In this document: piece after piece, positions 8,110 to 16,692 of the stretch | How the letters are laid out: every line of letters starts with the position of its first letter | How positions within the stretch are numbered: the stretch's first letter is position 1 | Source of the DNA: Bacteroidota bacterium | GTDB lineage: Bacteria > Bacteroidota > Bacteroidia > Cytophagales > Cyclobacteriaceae | DNA length: 64,000 nucleotides | Direction: 5' to 3' | Assembly (NCBI GenBank): GCA_023417785.1 | Contig: JAEZEH010000145.1 | Coordinates: 1 to 64,000 of the forward strand | Notes under the pieces: model-generated | Databases searched by the model: none | Seen by the model: only the letters and a program-made list of their open reading frames with translations | Told to the model about the DNA's origin: nothing | Made by a program: the position numbers and the translations under genes

Positions 8110-9633
8110 ATGAAAAAGAAAGTTTTACTTATGATTCTGGATGGGTGGGGGATCGCAACCAACAAGGCGGTTTCTGCCATTGACAAAGCAAAAACTCCCT
8201 TTGTAGACTCCCTTTTTAGTAAATATTCCAACTCTACGCTGGAAGCATCCGGCTTAGCAGTTGGCCTTCCGGACGGCCAGATGGGAAACTCTGAAGTCGG
8301 CCATATGAACATTGGTGCCGGCCGAATCGTTTATCAGGACCTTGTAAGAATTAACAAGGCAATTGACGAAAACGAGTTGAATAGCAACCCTGTTTTGAAT
8401 GAAGCTTTCGAATATGCGAGCCGGCAAAAGAAGAAAATTCATTTTATAGGCCTTCTTTCTGACGGGGGAGTTCATTCCCACATTGACCACCTGAAAGGCC
8501 TGGTGAGTATTGCGGCCGGCAAAGGGGTGAAAGATCTTTTTATTCATGCCTTTCTCGATGGCAGAGATACTGACCCTAAGGGGGGAGTTGAATACACCAA
8601 CAATCTGCTTCAGCACCTCTCGAAGACGACCGGAAAACTGGCAACCATAATTGGAAGATATTATGCCATGGACCGGGATAAGAGATGGGAACGGGTAAAA
8701 TTGGCTTACGACGTGATGGTCAATGGAAAAGGCGAACCGGCAACGGATGCCTTAGCAGCAATCCGGAAGTCTTACGAAGATGGCGTTACCGATGAATTTA
8801 TAAAGCCGATTGTGCTTCAGGAAAACGGACAACCCGTTGCTACTATCAGCGAAGGTGATGTGGTGCTCTGTTTTAACTTCAGGACCGACCGCGGTCGCGA
8901 GATTACTCAGGTGCTGACACAGCAGGACTTTCCTGAGGTCGGAATGAAAAAACTTCCCCTGCACTATATTACGCTTACTAACTATGACGCCACTTTCAAC
9001 GATGTAAAGGTGATCTTCGACAAGGATAACCTTGAAATGACATTGGGCGAGGTGCTTGCGCGATCTGGCAAGAAACAGATACGAATCGCGGAGACGGAAA
9101 AATACCCGCACGTAACGTTCTTCTTCTCCGGTGGAAGGGAAAAGATCTTCGACGGAGAAAGCCGTATTCTATGCCCTTCGCCGAAAGTCGCCACCTACGA
9201 TCTTGCGCCTGAAATGAGCGCTAATGATATAAAAGACAAGATCATACCGGAATTGAACAAACGCGAGGTTGATTTTGTCTGCCTTAATTTCGCTAATCCC
9301 GACATGGTCGGACATACAGGCGTTTTCGAGGCTGCGGTAAAGGCGTGTGAAACCGTTGATGCGTGTGCCCAGGCCGTGGCAGAGGCTGCTCTGAAAAATG
9401 ACTACGCGACAATTATTATCGCTGATCACGGAAACGCGGACATGATGGTAAATGACGACGGGACACCAAATACGGCCCACACAACGAACCTGGTACCCTG
9501 CATTCTTGTTGATCAGAATCTCCGACCAAAAATGAAGGACGGGAAACTTGGTGACCTTGCCCCAACCATCTTAACATTGATGGGAATCGAAATTCCTCCA
9601 CAAATGACAGGGAATGTCCTTTTTGAAAAATAG
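8110..9633 (+). CDS. gpmI: 2,3-bisphosphoglycerate-independent phosphoglycerate mutase
   Basis: This manganese enzyme interconverts 3- and 2-phosphoglycerate in glycolysis and gluconeogenesis. The 507 residues fit the family (about 510). The N-terminal LMILDGWG and the phosphoserine motif GNSEVGHMNIGAGR are present. FLDGRDTDP and RYYAMDRDKRWERV lie in the transferase domain. LNFANPDMVGHTG and IIADHGNADMM complete the metal site. The next gene follows 4 bases after the stop, so gpmI probably heads an operon with the lipoprotein, ABC exporter and Fur-type genes. Confidence 0.96.
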   Translation: MKKKVLLMILDGWGIATNKAVSAIDKAKTPFVDSLFSKYSNSTLEASGLAVGLPDGQMGNSEVGHMNIGAGRIVYQDLVRINKAIDENELNSNPVLNEAFEYASRQKKKIHFIGLLSDGGVHSHIDHLKGLVSIAAGKGVKDLFIHAFLDGRDTDPKGGVEYTNNLLQHLSKTTGKLATIIGRYYAMDRDKRWERVKLAYDVMVNGKGEPATDALAAIRKSYEDGVTDEFIKPIVLQENGQPVATISEGDVVLCFNFRTDRGREITQVLTQQDFPEVGMKKLPLHYITLTNYDATFNDVKVIFDKDNLEMTLGEVLARSGKKQIRIAETEKYPHVTFFFSGGREKIFDGESRILCPSPKVATYDLAPEMSANDIKDKIIPELNKREVDFVCLNFANPDMVGHTGVFEAAVKACETVDACAQAVAEAALKNDYATIIIADHGNADMMVNDDGTPNTAHTTNLVPCILVDQNLRPKMKDGKLGDLAPTILTLMGIEIPPQMTGNVLFEK

Positions 9634-9637
9634 AATA

Positions 9638-10246
9638 ATGTCCGGCACCGGGCGCGTCAGATGGAACGTCTGCTTCGTATTGGTCTTCGCGATAGCCGTT
9701 TCGTGCAGCGAGCACAAACCCGTTGTCGGAAATTATTACAATATCGATAGCCTGTTCGACAAACAGATTGGTCTTCTTTTGAAGGGTAAAGCGACGCTGG
9801 AAAAGAATGCGCGTGTGGGAGATGAAGATTCACGCGTTGTCTTCGTTCCTGTTGATAGTGCTTCCTGGGCTGGGGAACTGGACATCTTCAGGAATCTGAA
9901 CGCCATTAACAAACCCGTAAACCGCGGCCTTTACCGGGATACCGTGCGCAAGGACCGAAGCAGCAATCTCACTGTTCGCATTTTCGAGGCCCTGGATGAA
10001 GACCTTCCCGTAGAACGGCTCGAAATATTTTTTTTGAACGCGCCGCACGATATCAGAAGGATGGAGGCAACGTATCGGGAAGAAAATGTCATGTTCAGGA
10101 CGAAGCGCAGGTTAAGAATAGATTTCAGAAAGAAGGACGCCGGTTCTGTTATTTCGGCGTATAGCGTAACCGGTGGACAAAAAATGTTGCTGGGGGATTC
10201 TGTCCGGTATGCTGTAACGGCAAAAATTTCAATACCTCACGATTAG
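9638..10246 (+). CDS. Lipoprotein of unknown function
   Basis: This is a 202-residue lipoprotein. I chose the ATG at 9638, 4 bases after the gpmI stop. The next residues form a signal ending in IAVSC, with the lipidated cysteine near residue 23. Starting at 9614 would add eight residues inside gpmI for no gain. The mature part has no motif I recognise. Its tight position between gpmI and an ABC exporter suggests cotranscription but does not define a role. Confidence 0.7.
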   Translation: MSGTGRVRWNVCFVLVFAIAVSCSEHKPVVGNYYNIDSLFDKQIGLLLKGKATLEKNARVGDEDSRVVFVPVDSASWAGELDIFRNLNAINKPVNRGLYRDTVRKDRSSNLTVRIFEALDEDLPVERLEIFFLNAPHDIRRMEATYREENVMFRTKRRLRIDFRKKDAGSVISAYSVTGGQKMLLGDSVRYAVTAKISIPHD

Positions 10247-10247
10247 T

Positions 10248-12035
10248 ATGGCAAAACGAAGACGGAACGAGGGAACGGGCACTGAAGAAAAGAAACCACT
10301 CAATAAGCAGTCGTTCAGAAACCTTCTTGCGCTGTTTCGTTTCATGTTTCCCTACAAGGGACTTTTCACGGTTGGCGTGATTTCGTTGTTCTTGTCAACG
10401 TTCACGATACTGGCTTTTCCCCGACTGGCGGGGGAACTCCTCGACATAGCTAACGGGAAGCCTGCGTATTTTTCGACAATAAACGAAGGAACCATTGCCT
10501 TGCTGATCGTGCTGGTTGTACAAAGCGTTTTCTCCTTTGTGAGGGTTTATACGTTTTCGATGGTGAGTGAAAAGGGTATAGCTGACCTGAGGAAGAAGGT
10601 TTACCAGAAAGTTATCTGGTTGCCGCTTTCATTCTTTGATTCGCGCCGGGTCGGTGAACTGATGAGTCGCCTGACCTCTGATATTGGTATTCTTCAGGAT
10701 ACGTTCAGTTTTACGCTGGCTGAAACGTTACGGCAGGTCCTGACACTTGTTTTTGGCACGGCGTTCCTTTTCTATTTCGCGCCGCAGCTTACCGTTTTTA
10801 TGCTATTGACTTTCCCTGTGATTGTAATCTCCGCCATAGTGTTTGGGAAATTCATTCGTAAGATGTCGCGGCGGACTCAGGACAAGATTGCTGAATCGAA
10901 TGTGATTGTTGAAGAATCGTTTCAATCCATATCAGTAGTAAAGGCATTTACCAATGAATTGTTCGAAATCAAACGTTTTGAAAAAGCTATTCACGAGGTT
11001 GTAGGCATTGCCATACGAGGCGCAAAGTATAGGGCTCTTTTTGTGGCTTTCATTATTCTGGTGATTTTTGGCGGAATTGTGGCGGTTGGATGGTATGGTG
11101 CCAACCTTGTTCAGTCGGGAGAGCTGCAGACTGGGGGGCTTTTCTCTTTTGTTATTTATACCTCTTTGATTGGGTTCAGCATACAGGGATTGGGTGAAAT
11201 CTATGCGCAGTTGCAGCGCTCGGTCGGGGCGTCGGAACGCGTCCTTAACATTCTGGAAGAAGAAGACGAGGCGCAACCTGAAAAAAGGGAATTCCGATTG
11301 AACGGAGCAATAGAATTCAGAGACGTTTCCTTTTCATATCCTACGCGAAAAGAAATCGACGTGCTTCGGAGCCTTGACTTCTCGGTCAGACCTGGCGAAA
11401 AGGTCGCACTGGTGGGGCAGAGCGGCGCCGGAAAGTCGACGATCATCAATTTGCTGATGAGGTTTTATCCGGTACACACAGGGGAAATTCTGGTTGACGC
11501 AACCAACATCAATGTATTCAATTTGATTGCCTACCGGCGGAACATCGGTATTGTCCCACAGGAGATCATTCTTTTCGGGGGGACGATAGAGGAGAACATT
11601 GCCTATGGAAAGCCAGGCGCAACGGTGGACGAGATCCGGGCTGCCGCGCAAAAGGCAAACGCTCTTGAGTTTATCGACACATTTCCTGAGGGCTTTCAGA
11701 CCCGTGTCGGGGAACGCGGAATAAAACTTTCCGGGGGTCAGCGCCAAAGAATAGCAATTGCCCGTGCGATATTGAAAGATCCGGCAATCCTAATACTGGA
11801 TGAAGCCACAAGCTCACTGGATGTTAAGTCGGAAATGTTGGTCCAGGAGGCCTTAGAAAAACTCATGGAAGGTCGAACCACTATCATTATTGCGCATCGG
11901 CTGAGTACGATAAAAAAAGTAGACCGGATCTTCGTCATACAGGATGGAAAACTGGCCGAGACCGGGTCTCACGCGGAACTAAGTGTGGCGGATAACGGTA
12001 TTTATAGTAACTTACTCAAGCTCCAGGTACACTGA
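10248..12035 (+). CDS. ABC exporter, MsbA-like half-transporter
   Basis: This 595-residue protein has an N-terminal six-helix membrane domain (about 35-330) fused to an ATPase domain. The ATPase has Walker A GQSGAGKST, signature LSGGQRQR, Walker B ILILDEATSSLD and switch IIAHRLS, all canonical, so it probably works as a homodimer. The short cytoplasmic N terminus is rich in Lys, Arg and Glu. The type is lipid or drug export; the substrate is not readable. The start is 2 bases after the preceding lipoprotein gene, and the Fur-family gene follows 10 bases later. Confidence 0.9.
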   Translation: MAKRRRNEGTGTEEKKPLNKQSFRNLLALFRFMFPYKGLFTVGVISLFLSTFTILAFPRLAGELLDIANGKPAYFSTINEGTIALLIVLVVQSVFSFVRVYTFSMVSEKGIADLRKKVYQKVIWLPLSFFDSRRVGELMSRLTSDIGILQDTFSFTLAETLRQVLTLVFGTAFLFYFAPQLTVFMLLTFPVIVISAIVFGKFIRKMSRRTQDKIAESNVIVEESFQSISVVKAFTNELFEIKRFEKAIHEVVGIAIRGAKYRALFVAFIILVIFGGIVAVGWYGANLVQSGELQTGGLFSFVIYTSLIGFSIQGLGEIYAQLQRSVGASERVLNILEEEDEAQPEKREFRLNGAIEFRDVSFSYPTRKEIDVLRSLDFSVRPGEKVALVGQSGAGKSTIINLLMRFYPVHTGEILVDATNINVFNLIAYRRNIGIVPQEIILFGGTIEENIAYGKPGATVDEIRAAAQKANALEFIDTFPEGFQTRVGERGIKLSGGQRQRIAIARAILKDPAILILDEATSSLDVKSEMLVQEALEKLMEGRTTIIIAHRLSTIKKVDRIFVIQDGKLAETGSHAELSVADNGIYSNLLKLQVH

Positions 12036-12045
12036 AAACTAAATA

Positions 12046-12480
12046 ATGCTTGCATCAGACCGCTTGCTGAAATCTTTCGACATGCGCTCAACTCCGAGCC
12101 GCCTTGAAATTCTTAGGCTTTTCCTGAATAAAAAGTACGCTCTTTCGCATGGGGATATCGAAAAAGAGGTGAGCAGCACGCTGGATAGAGTTACAGTGTA
12201 CCGTACCCTGCGAACCTTTCTCGATAAAGGGTTGATCCACAAAGTATTGGACGACGAGGGTAGTCTTAAATACGCCTTGTGCACCGAAGCATGTTCCTCC
12301 GCAGGGCATCACCACGACCACGTCCACTTCAAGTGTACCGATTGCGGCCAGACCAATTGCCTAAACATTGAGCCGCCGGGTCTTCGGTTGCCAAAGGGCT
12401 ACAGGCCGCAGGAAATCAACATTCTTGTTCAGGGAATTTGCGAGAATTGCTCGGAAAATCTGGTTAAAAAAAATCCTTAA
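12046..12480 (+). CDS. Fur-family transcriptional regulator
   Basis: This 144-residue protein contains the winged-helix motif TLDRVTVYRTLRTFLDKGLIHKV. A dimerisation and metal region follows, with HHHDHVHFKC, CTDCG and the C-terminal ICENC. The paired cysteines probably bind structural zinc, and the histidine cluster is a candidate sensing site. Subtype (Fur, Zur or PerR) cannot be decided from the sequence. Because it is the last gene of the gpmI run, the operon may be autoregulated. Confidence 0.85.
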   Translation: MLASDRLLKSFDMRSTPSRLEILRLFLNKKYALSHGDIEKEVSSTLDRVTVYRTLRTFLDKGLIHKVLDDEGSLKYALCTEACSSAGHHHDHVHFKCTDCGQTNCLNIEPPGLRLPKGYRPQEINILVQGICENCSENLVKKNP

Positions 12481-12504
12481 CGGCGCCTTCACAAATCAGC
12501 GACC

Positions 12505-12540
12505 TTTGATTTTTCCTGTGATAATATATTCGTAGTTTTG
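12505..12540 (+). promoter_or_regulatory. Promoter of the terC-family gene
   Basis: TTTG (12505-12508) and TAGTTTTG (12533-12540), with a 24-base spacer, match the -33 and -7 boxes. The leader to the TTG start would be about 65 bases. Confidence 0.55.
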
Positions 12541-12610
12541 AGAGCTTGGGAAGTAAATGTCAACGAACGAATACATTTTTTCCTTCGCTAAACTAACGCT
12601 CTAACCCCAC

Positions 12611-13657
12611 TTGCTTTTTTTGCAAAACATACTTGCGCTTCAACTTTTTAGGAATCTGAGCGAACGGGAAACGATTCTATTCGGGGTGTTCTCCGCAATA
12701 ATTGTCATTTTTTTGGCGCTGGACCTGGGAATCTTCAACAAGAAGGCGCACAAGATTTCAGCGAAGTCCGCTTTATATCAATCTATTTTCTGGGTGGCAG
12801 TCAGTGCAGCATTCGGCTACCTGATTTTTATTGAAGGCCCGTATGAACATCTGGTTGCGGGGAAAGTTGAAACGCTCAGCGGATCAGATGCGGCGGTACT
12901 TTATTTTTCGGCCTACCTAACCGAGAAGGCGCTTTCCGTTGACAACATTTTTGTAATCCTGCTTATCCTGAAATATTTCAAGGTTAAGGAGGAGTACTTT
13001 CATAAGGTTCTTTTCTGGGGTATCCTCGGCGCTATCGTATTTCGTGCCGTATTTATCTTTGTCGGTGCGTACCTGATTCATCAGTTCCATTGGCTACTGT
13101 ACATTTTTGGTGTGTTTCTTATTTATTCCGGTATCCGGATTTATTTCGAAGATGACGACGAAAAAATTGAGCCGGAAAAAAATCCCATTATGAAGTTTTG
13201 TCGTCGGTATCTTCCGATCACTAAAGACGACGTTGATGGAAAGTTTATTGTCAGGAGAGCCGGGAAACTTATGTTTACGCCCTTGTTCCTGGTAATTATA
13301 CTCATTGAAACCACTGACCTTATCTTTGCCGTTGACTCTATACCCGCTGCATTCGCCATAACTCAAAACGAGTTTCTCATCTATACTTCAAATATTTTTG
13401 CAGTGATGGGTTTGCGTGCGATGTTCTTCCTGCTTGCCGGTATCATCGATCGTTTCTACCTGCTTCAAAAAGGCCTGAGTATAATCCTCTTCTTTATTGG
13501 CGCAAAGATGCTGTTGGAGATTTTTGATATCGACATCGGTGTCTATGCCTCCTTCTCGGTCATCATTGCCACACTCACGCTTTCAATAATCCTTTCGGTA
13601 CTCGTCCCGAGACGAAGCGCTGCCGAAAAACAGGAAACGCATTCCAGTGAGTTGTAA
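12611..13657 (+). CDS. TerC/Alx-family membrane protein
   Basis: TerC/Alx proteins are multi-helix inner-membrane proteins linked to manganese homeostasis, tellurite resistance and membrane stress. The 348-residue protein shows FLALDLGIFN near the N terminus, the conserved EKALSVDNIFV and a second acidic TTDLIFAVDSIPA segment. An acidic cytoplasmic loop (EDDDEKIEPEKN) lies between them. An in-frame TAA at 12602 excludes an upstream start and no ATG is near, so the start is a TTG at 12611 or 12620. It converges with the LETM1/TerB-like gene. Confidence 0.85.
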   Translation: MLFLQNILALQLFRNLSERETILFGVFSAIIVIFLALDLGIFNKKAHKISAKSALYQSIFWVAVSAAFGYLIFIEGPYEHLVAGKVETLSGSDAAVLYFSAYLTEKALSVDNIFVILLILKYFKVKEEYFHKVLFWGILGAIVFRAVFIFVGAYLIHQFHWLLYIFGVFLIYSGIRIYFEDDDEKIEPEKNPIMKFCRRYLPITKDDVDGKFIVRRAGKLMFTPLFLVIILIETTDLIFAVDSIPAAFAITQNEFLIYTSNIFAVMGLRAMFFLLAGIIDRFYLLQKGLSIILFFIGAKMLLEIFDIDIGVYASFSVIIATLTLSIILSVLVPRRSAAEKQETHSSEL

Positions 13658-13659
13658 GG

Positions 13660-14919
13660 TCAGGTCGTAAAAACGCTTTTCGGCAGTATCTTCAACAAGA
13701 TAGGGAGGGTGAGAAATCGCTGTGGAAGGGATGTGACTGCGAATGTTGGAACCCCACGCAGAATTTTAAGCAACGCCACCCGTATGTGCTCGTTCTCTTC
13801 GTTAGAGAGTTGCTGGCTTTTTCCTTTCTGAATCAGCGACATTATCTCTTCGTGGTGCTGCATCTCACGAACGATTCTGGCCTTGTTCGTTTCCACTAAC
13901 CGGCTTACCCGATCTATATAGTCTTCACTAACGTCGTTGAAGTTCTGCTTGTCCTGGAGATGGTCGAGATGGTTCCAGTTTTCCAGGACAAATCCTTCAA
14001 TCGACACCATGCTATTCGTCAGTTCCTCTTCAGTAAAGTCAAAATACTTACAGAACACTTTCAGAAATTCCAACTCTGTTTCTTCCACGAGTTTGTCAGC
14101 CCAGATCGTGAGGATGGCAATTTCCAGGAAAAATTTCTTCAGGATCCATGAATTTTCTGTTGGAAGGTTCATATCCTGAATGGCAATTCCTTCTGCGAAA
14201 ATCCGGAGCGCCTCTTTCTTACGCTCTGCAGGCAATTCAGTTGTTTGAAGGAAGAACTCAAAAAGCCTCCTCTCTTCGGGAGCAATCACTTTGTTGGCAT
14301 GAGCCGCAGCGGCAATCACTTTGACCATGGAAAAACGTAGTTCCTCCCGTTCGTAACGGAAAAAGTCTGCAACTATCTTGTCGGCATTCGTGTGAATCCA
14401 TTGTCCGAAAATAAAGACGTCGAGGAAAAGCAAACTATTGTGGAAGAATGTCGTCCAGAAGCTGCCGTGGTACGATGTTGTATGATTGATGCGCTTTTCC
14501 AGAATCCTCTCGGCTATTTCAAGGGACGATTTTTTTCTCCCGAAAAACGTTTTGGAGGGTATGGATATCTCAGGAAAAATATTATTGTAGAAATTGCCGA
14601 TGCTTTCCACTGTTTTCATGATAGCGTCCGAAAATTCTTCGTCGCTTTCTATTGGCTTGTCATGGAAAAGAAGAGAGCTGCTTATCAGGCTTTCCGCCAG
14701 CAGGACTTTCATTCGGTCGCGTTCGTTCCACGTTCCATTGGATGCAATTCCAACAACTGAAAGCGATTCCCCATACATCAATCCGGTGGGCTGGACGAGG
14801 CGGTACAGGGAATAATCCGGATGGGACGACTTCCGTTCCGTTTCTGAAACCAATCCTAAGAAGAGATTTCTTCGGTAATCGAGATATGCTTTCAGCCAAC
14901 CTTTTTCTTGTGGGATCAT
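13660..14919 (-). CDS. LETM1/TerB-like protein
   Basis: This is a 419-residue protein without a signal peptide. The middle (about 190-320) holds two helical repeats resembling the TerB fold: VKVIAAAAHANKVIAPEE and LEIAILTIWADKLVEETE. These carry the acidic D/E residues typical of TerB metal sites. The C terminus (about 375-412) with LLKILRGVPTFAV and LPILLKILPK resembles the LETM1 core. Bacteroidota homologues are described as LETM1-related and associated with biofilm; this is from memory and should be checked. Its neighbour TerC belongs to the same TerB/TerC toolbox, and the stops are only 2 bases apart. Confidence 0.65.
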   Translation of the reverse strand: MIPQEKGWLKAYLDYRRNLFLGLVSETERKSSHPDYSLYRLVQPTGLMYGESLSVVGIASNGTWNERDRMKVLLAESLISSSLLFHDKPIESDEEFSDAIMKTVESIGNFYNNIFPEISIPSKTFFGRKKSSLEIAERILEKRINHTTSYHGSFWTTFFHNSLLFLDVFIFGQWIHTNADKIVADFFRYEREELRFSMVKVIAAAAHANKVIAPEERRLFEFFLQTTELPAERKKEALRIFAEGIAIQDMNLPTENSWILKKFFLEIAILTIWADKLVEETELEFLKVFCKYFDFTEEELTNSMVSIEGFVLENWNHLDHLQDKQNFNDVSEDYIDRVSRLVETNKARIVREMQHHEEIMSLIQKGKSQQLSNEENEHIRVALLKILRGVPTFAVTSLPQRFLTLPILLKILPKSVFTT

Positions 14920-14978
14920 TTCGGGGAATTAAAGGTGGATGAAAATACAGAATTGTACTCAAATTCTGTTTTGACTTC

Positions 14979-15494
14979 CTAAAAATTGTCCTTCCAGCCT
15001 TTTTCTTCCAACGTTTTTGCGGCGAGTTCAACCTTGCTTTTCAACGAAGCCTTATATCGCTCGAGATCTTGTTCAACCCTTTCATCTGAAGTTCCGATAA
15101 TCTGCGCAGCAAGAATACCGGCATTTTGCGCACCATCAAGCGCGACAGTTGCAACCGGAACGCCAGCTGGCATTTGAAGAATACTCAGAACTGAATCCCA
15201 GCCGTCGATCGAATTGGATGACTTAACCGGAACACCTATTACCGGGAGTGTCGTCAGTGAAGCCACCATGCCTGGCAAATGCGCAGCCCCACCGGCGCCT
15301 GCAATAATCACTTTCAATCCCCGGTCGCGAGCCGTGGTGGCAAAATCCACCATCCGAAGGGGTGTCCTGTGTGCCGAGACGATAGTTATTTCATAGGACA
15401 CTTTCAAAACGTCGAGAATGCTTGCCGCCTCTTTCATAACGCGAAGGTCGGATTGGCTACCCATGATGATTCCTACTACCGGTTGTGTTTTCAT
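14979..15494 (-). CDS. purE: N5-carboxyaminoimidazole ribonucleotide mutase
   Basis: PurE class I moves the carboxylate of N5-CAIR to carbon 4 of the imidazole in purine synthesis. The 171 residues are normal. The phosphate motif GSQSDLRVMKEA is near residues 12-23, the active-site SAHRTP near 40-45 and the glycine-rich GAGGAAHLPGMVA near 66-78. Its ATG overlaps the stop of purK by 4 bases, an ATGA coupling that supports translation from one mRNA. purK and purE supply consecutive steps. Confidence 0.96.
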   Translation of the reverse strand: MKTQPVVGIIMGSQSDLRVMKEAASILDVLKVSYEITIVSAHRTPLRMVDFATTARDRGLKVIIAGAGGAAHLPGMVASLTTLPVIGVPVKSSNSIDGWDSVLSILQMPAGVPVATVALDGAQNAGILAAQIIGTSDERVEQDLERYKASLKSKVELAAKTLEEKGWKDNF

Positions 15495-16630
15495 GATGCA
15501 ACTACTTTAAGGGTACGCTTTACAAATTCAGTGTTTTCCTTCACGATGGCCAGATCATTATGAACAATTGTGACATGGCCCATTTTCCGGAATGGCTTGG
15601 TTATTCGTTTTCCATAAAGGTGGACATGCACGCCGGGACGGGCTACAACTTCATGAAACCCCTGATAAGAGGCCGGTCCTTCAAAACCGGGTTCACCCAG
15701 GAGATTTACCATCGCGGCAGGCTGGACAGTATCAGTGTTTCCAAGTGGTAAACCTAGTATCGCGCGAAGATGCTGCTCATATTGCGAGGTCACATTTCCT
15801 TCGATAGTTTGGTGGCCACTGTTATGCGGACGCGGCGCAATTTCATTAACGAGAACTTCTCCGGTCCGGGTGACAAACATCTCAACTGCGAGCAGACCGA
15901 CCATGTCAAGCCTTTCGATGATTTTTCGTGCGATTCCTTCCGCCCTGGAAGCGATTTCAATACTGACATCGGCCGGGGAAAAAAGGTATTCTACCAGGTT
16001 TTGAACAGGATGAAATACCATTTCGACTACCGGAAATGTTTTGATCTCGCCAGAGGCACTTCGCGCAACGATTACGGCTAACTCCTTTTCAAAGTCAATC
16101 AATCGCTCGAGAAGGCCAGGCGCGTCAAAGGCTTTCGACAAGTCTTCCGGTGTCCGCAAAACCTGAACGCCCCGTCCGTCGTAACCCTCGCGACCAAGCT
16201 TGTTTACCGCGGGCAGAAATGAAAGGTGACTTCTTACATCCTGAGCGTTTTCGGTTAATACAAACTCGGCTGTGGGAATTCCGTTTTCCTGATAAAACTT
16301 TTTCTGTACCCGCTTATCCTGAATGAGTTCGATAACCTCTGGCTGAGGAAATACTTTCTTGCCCCGTCGCGCGAGTTCTTTCAGCGCGGCAACATTGACG
16401 TTCTCGATTTCAATGGTGAGGATATCACAGTTTTCGCCGAAGTTTATGACCGTGTCATAATCGGTGAGCTTTCCGTGAGTAAACTCGGCCAGCCGCGAAC
16501 AAGGTGCATCGGGATCGGGGTCAAGAACGGCAAAGGGAATGTTGTAATCAATTCCGGATTGGATAAGCATTCTACCCAGCTGACCACCGCCCAGGATGCC
16601 GAGTTTGAAGTTCTGTTGAAAAGGTTTCAA
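15491..16630 (-). CDS. purK: 5-(carboxyamino)imidazole ribonucleotide synthase
   Basis: PurK is an ATP-grasp ligase that makes N5-CAIR from AIR, bicarbonate and ATP. The 379 residues are typical. The N-terminal GILGGGQLGRML and the ATP-grasp segment PAVNKLGREGYDGRGVQ are clear. NEIAPRPHNSGH lies in the metal-binding part. No ATG precedes the Rossmann-like glycine motif, so the start is TTG at 16628-16630. It is the promoter-proximal partner of purE. Confidence 0.95.
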   Translation of the reverse strand: MKPFQQNFKLGILGGGQLGRMLIQSGIDYNIPFAVLDPDPDAPCSRLAEFTHGKLTDYDTVINFGENCDILTIEIENVNVAALKELARRGKKVFPQPEVIELIQDKRVQKKFYQENGIPTAEFVLTENAQDVRSHLSFLPAVNKLGREGYDGRGVQVLRTPEDLSKAFDAPGLLERLIDFEKELAVIVARSASGEIKTFPVVEMVFHPVQNLVEYLFSPADVSIEIASRAEGIARKIIERLDMVGLLAVEMFVTRTGEVLVNEIAPRPHNSGHQTIEGNVTSQYEQHLRAILGLPLGNTDTVQPAAMVNLLGEPGFEGPASYQGFHEVVARPGVHVHLYGKRITKPFRKMGHVTIVHNDLAIVKENTEFVKRTLKVVAS

Positions 16631-16692
16631 GGGAAATCGAATAGAGCGCCAAATTACGTAAAAACCCCGAAAAGCATGAGGTTATACCGACT

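Noticed and set aside
9614..9637. Longer start for the lipoprotein after gpmI
   Set aside because: It would overlap gpmI and put extra residues in front of a clean lipoprotein signal; the ATG at 9638 is better placed.
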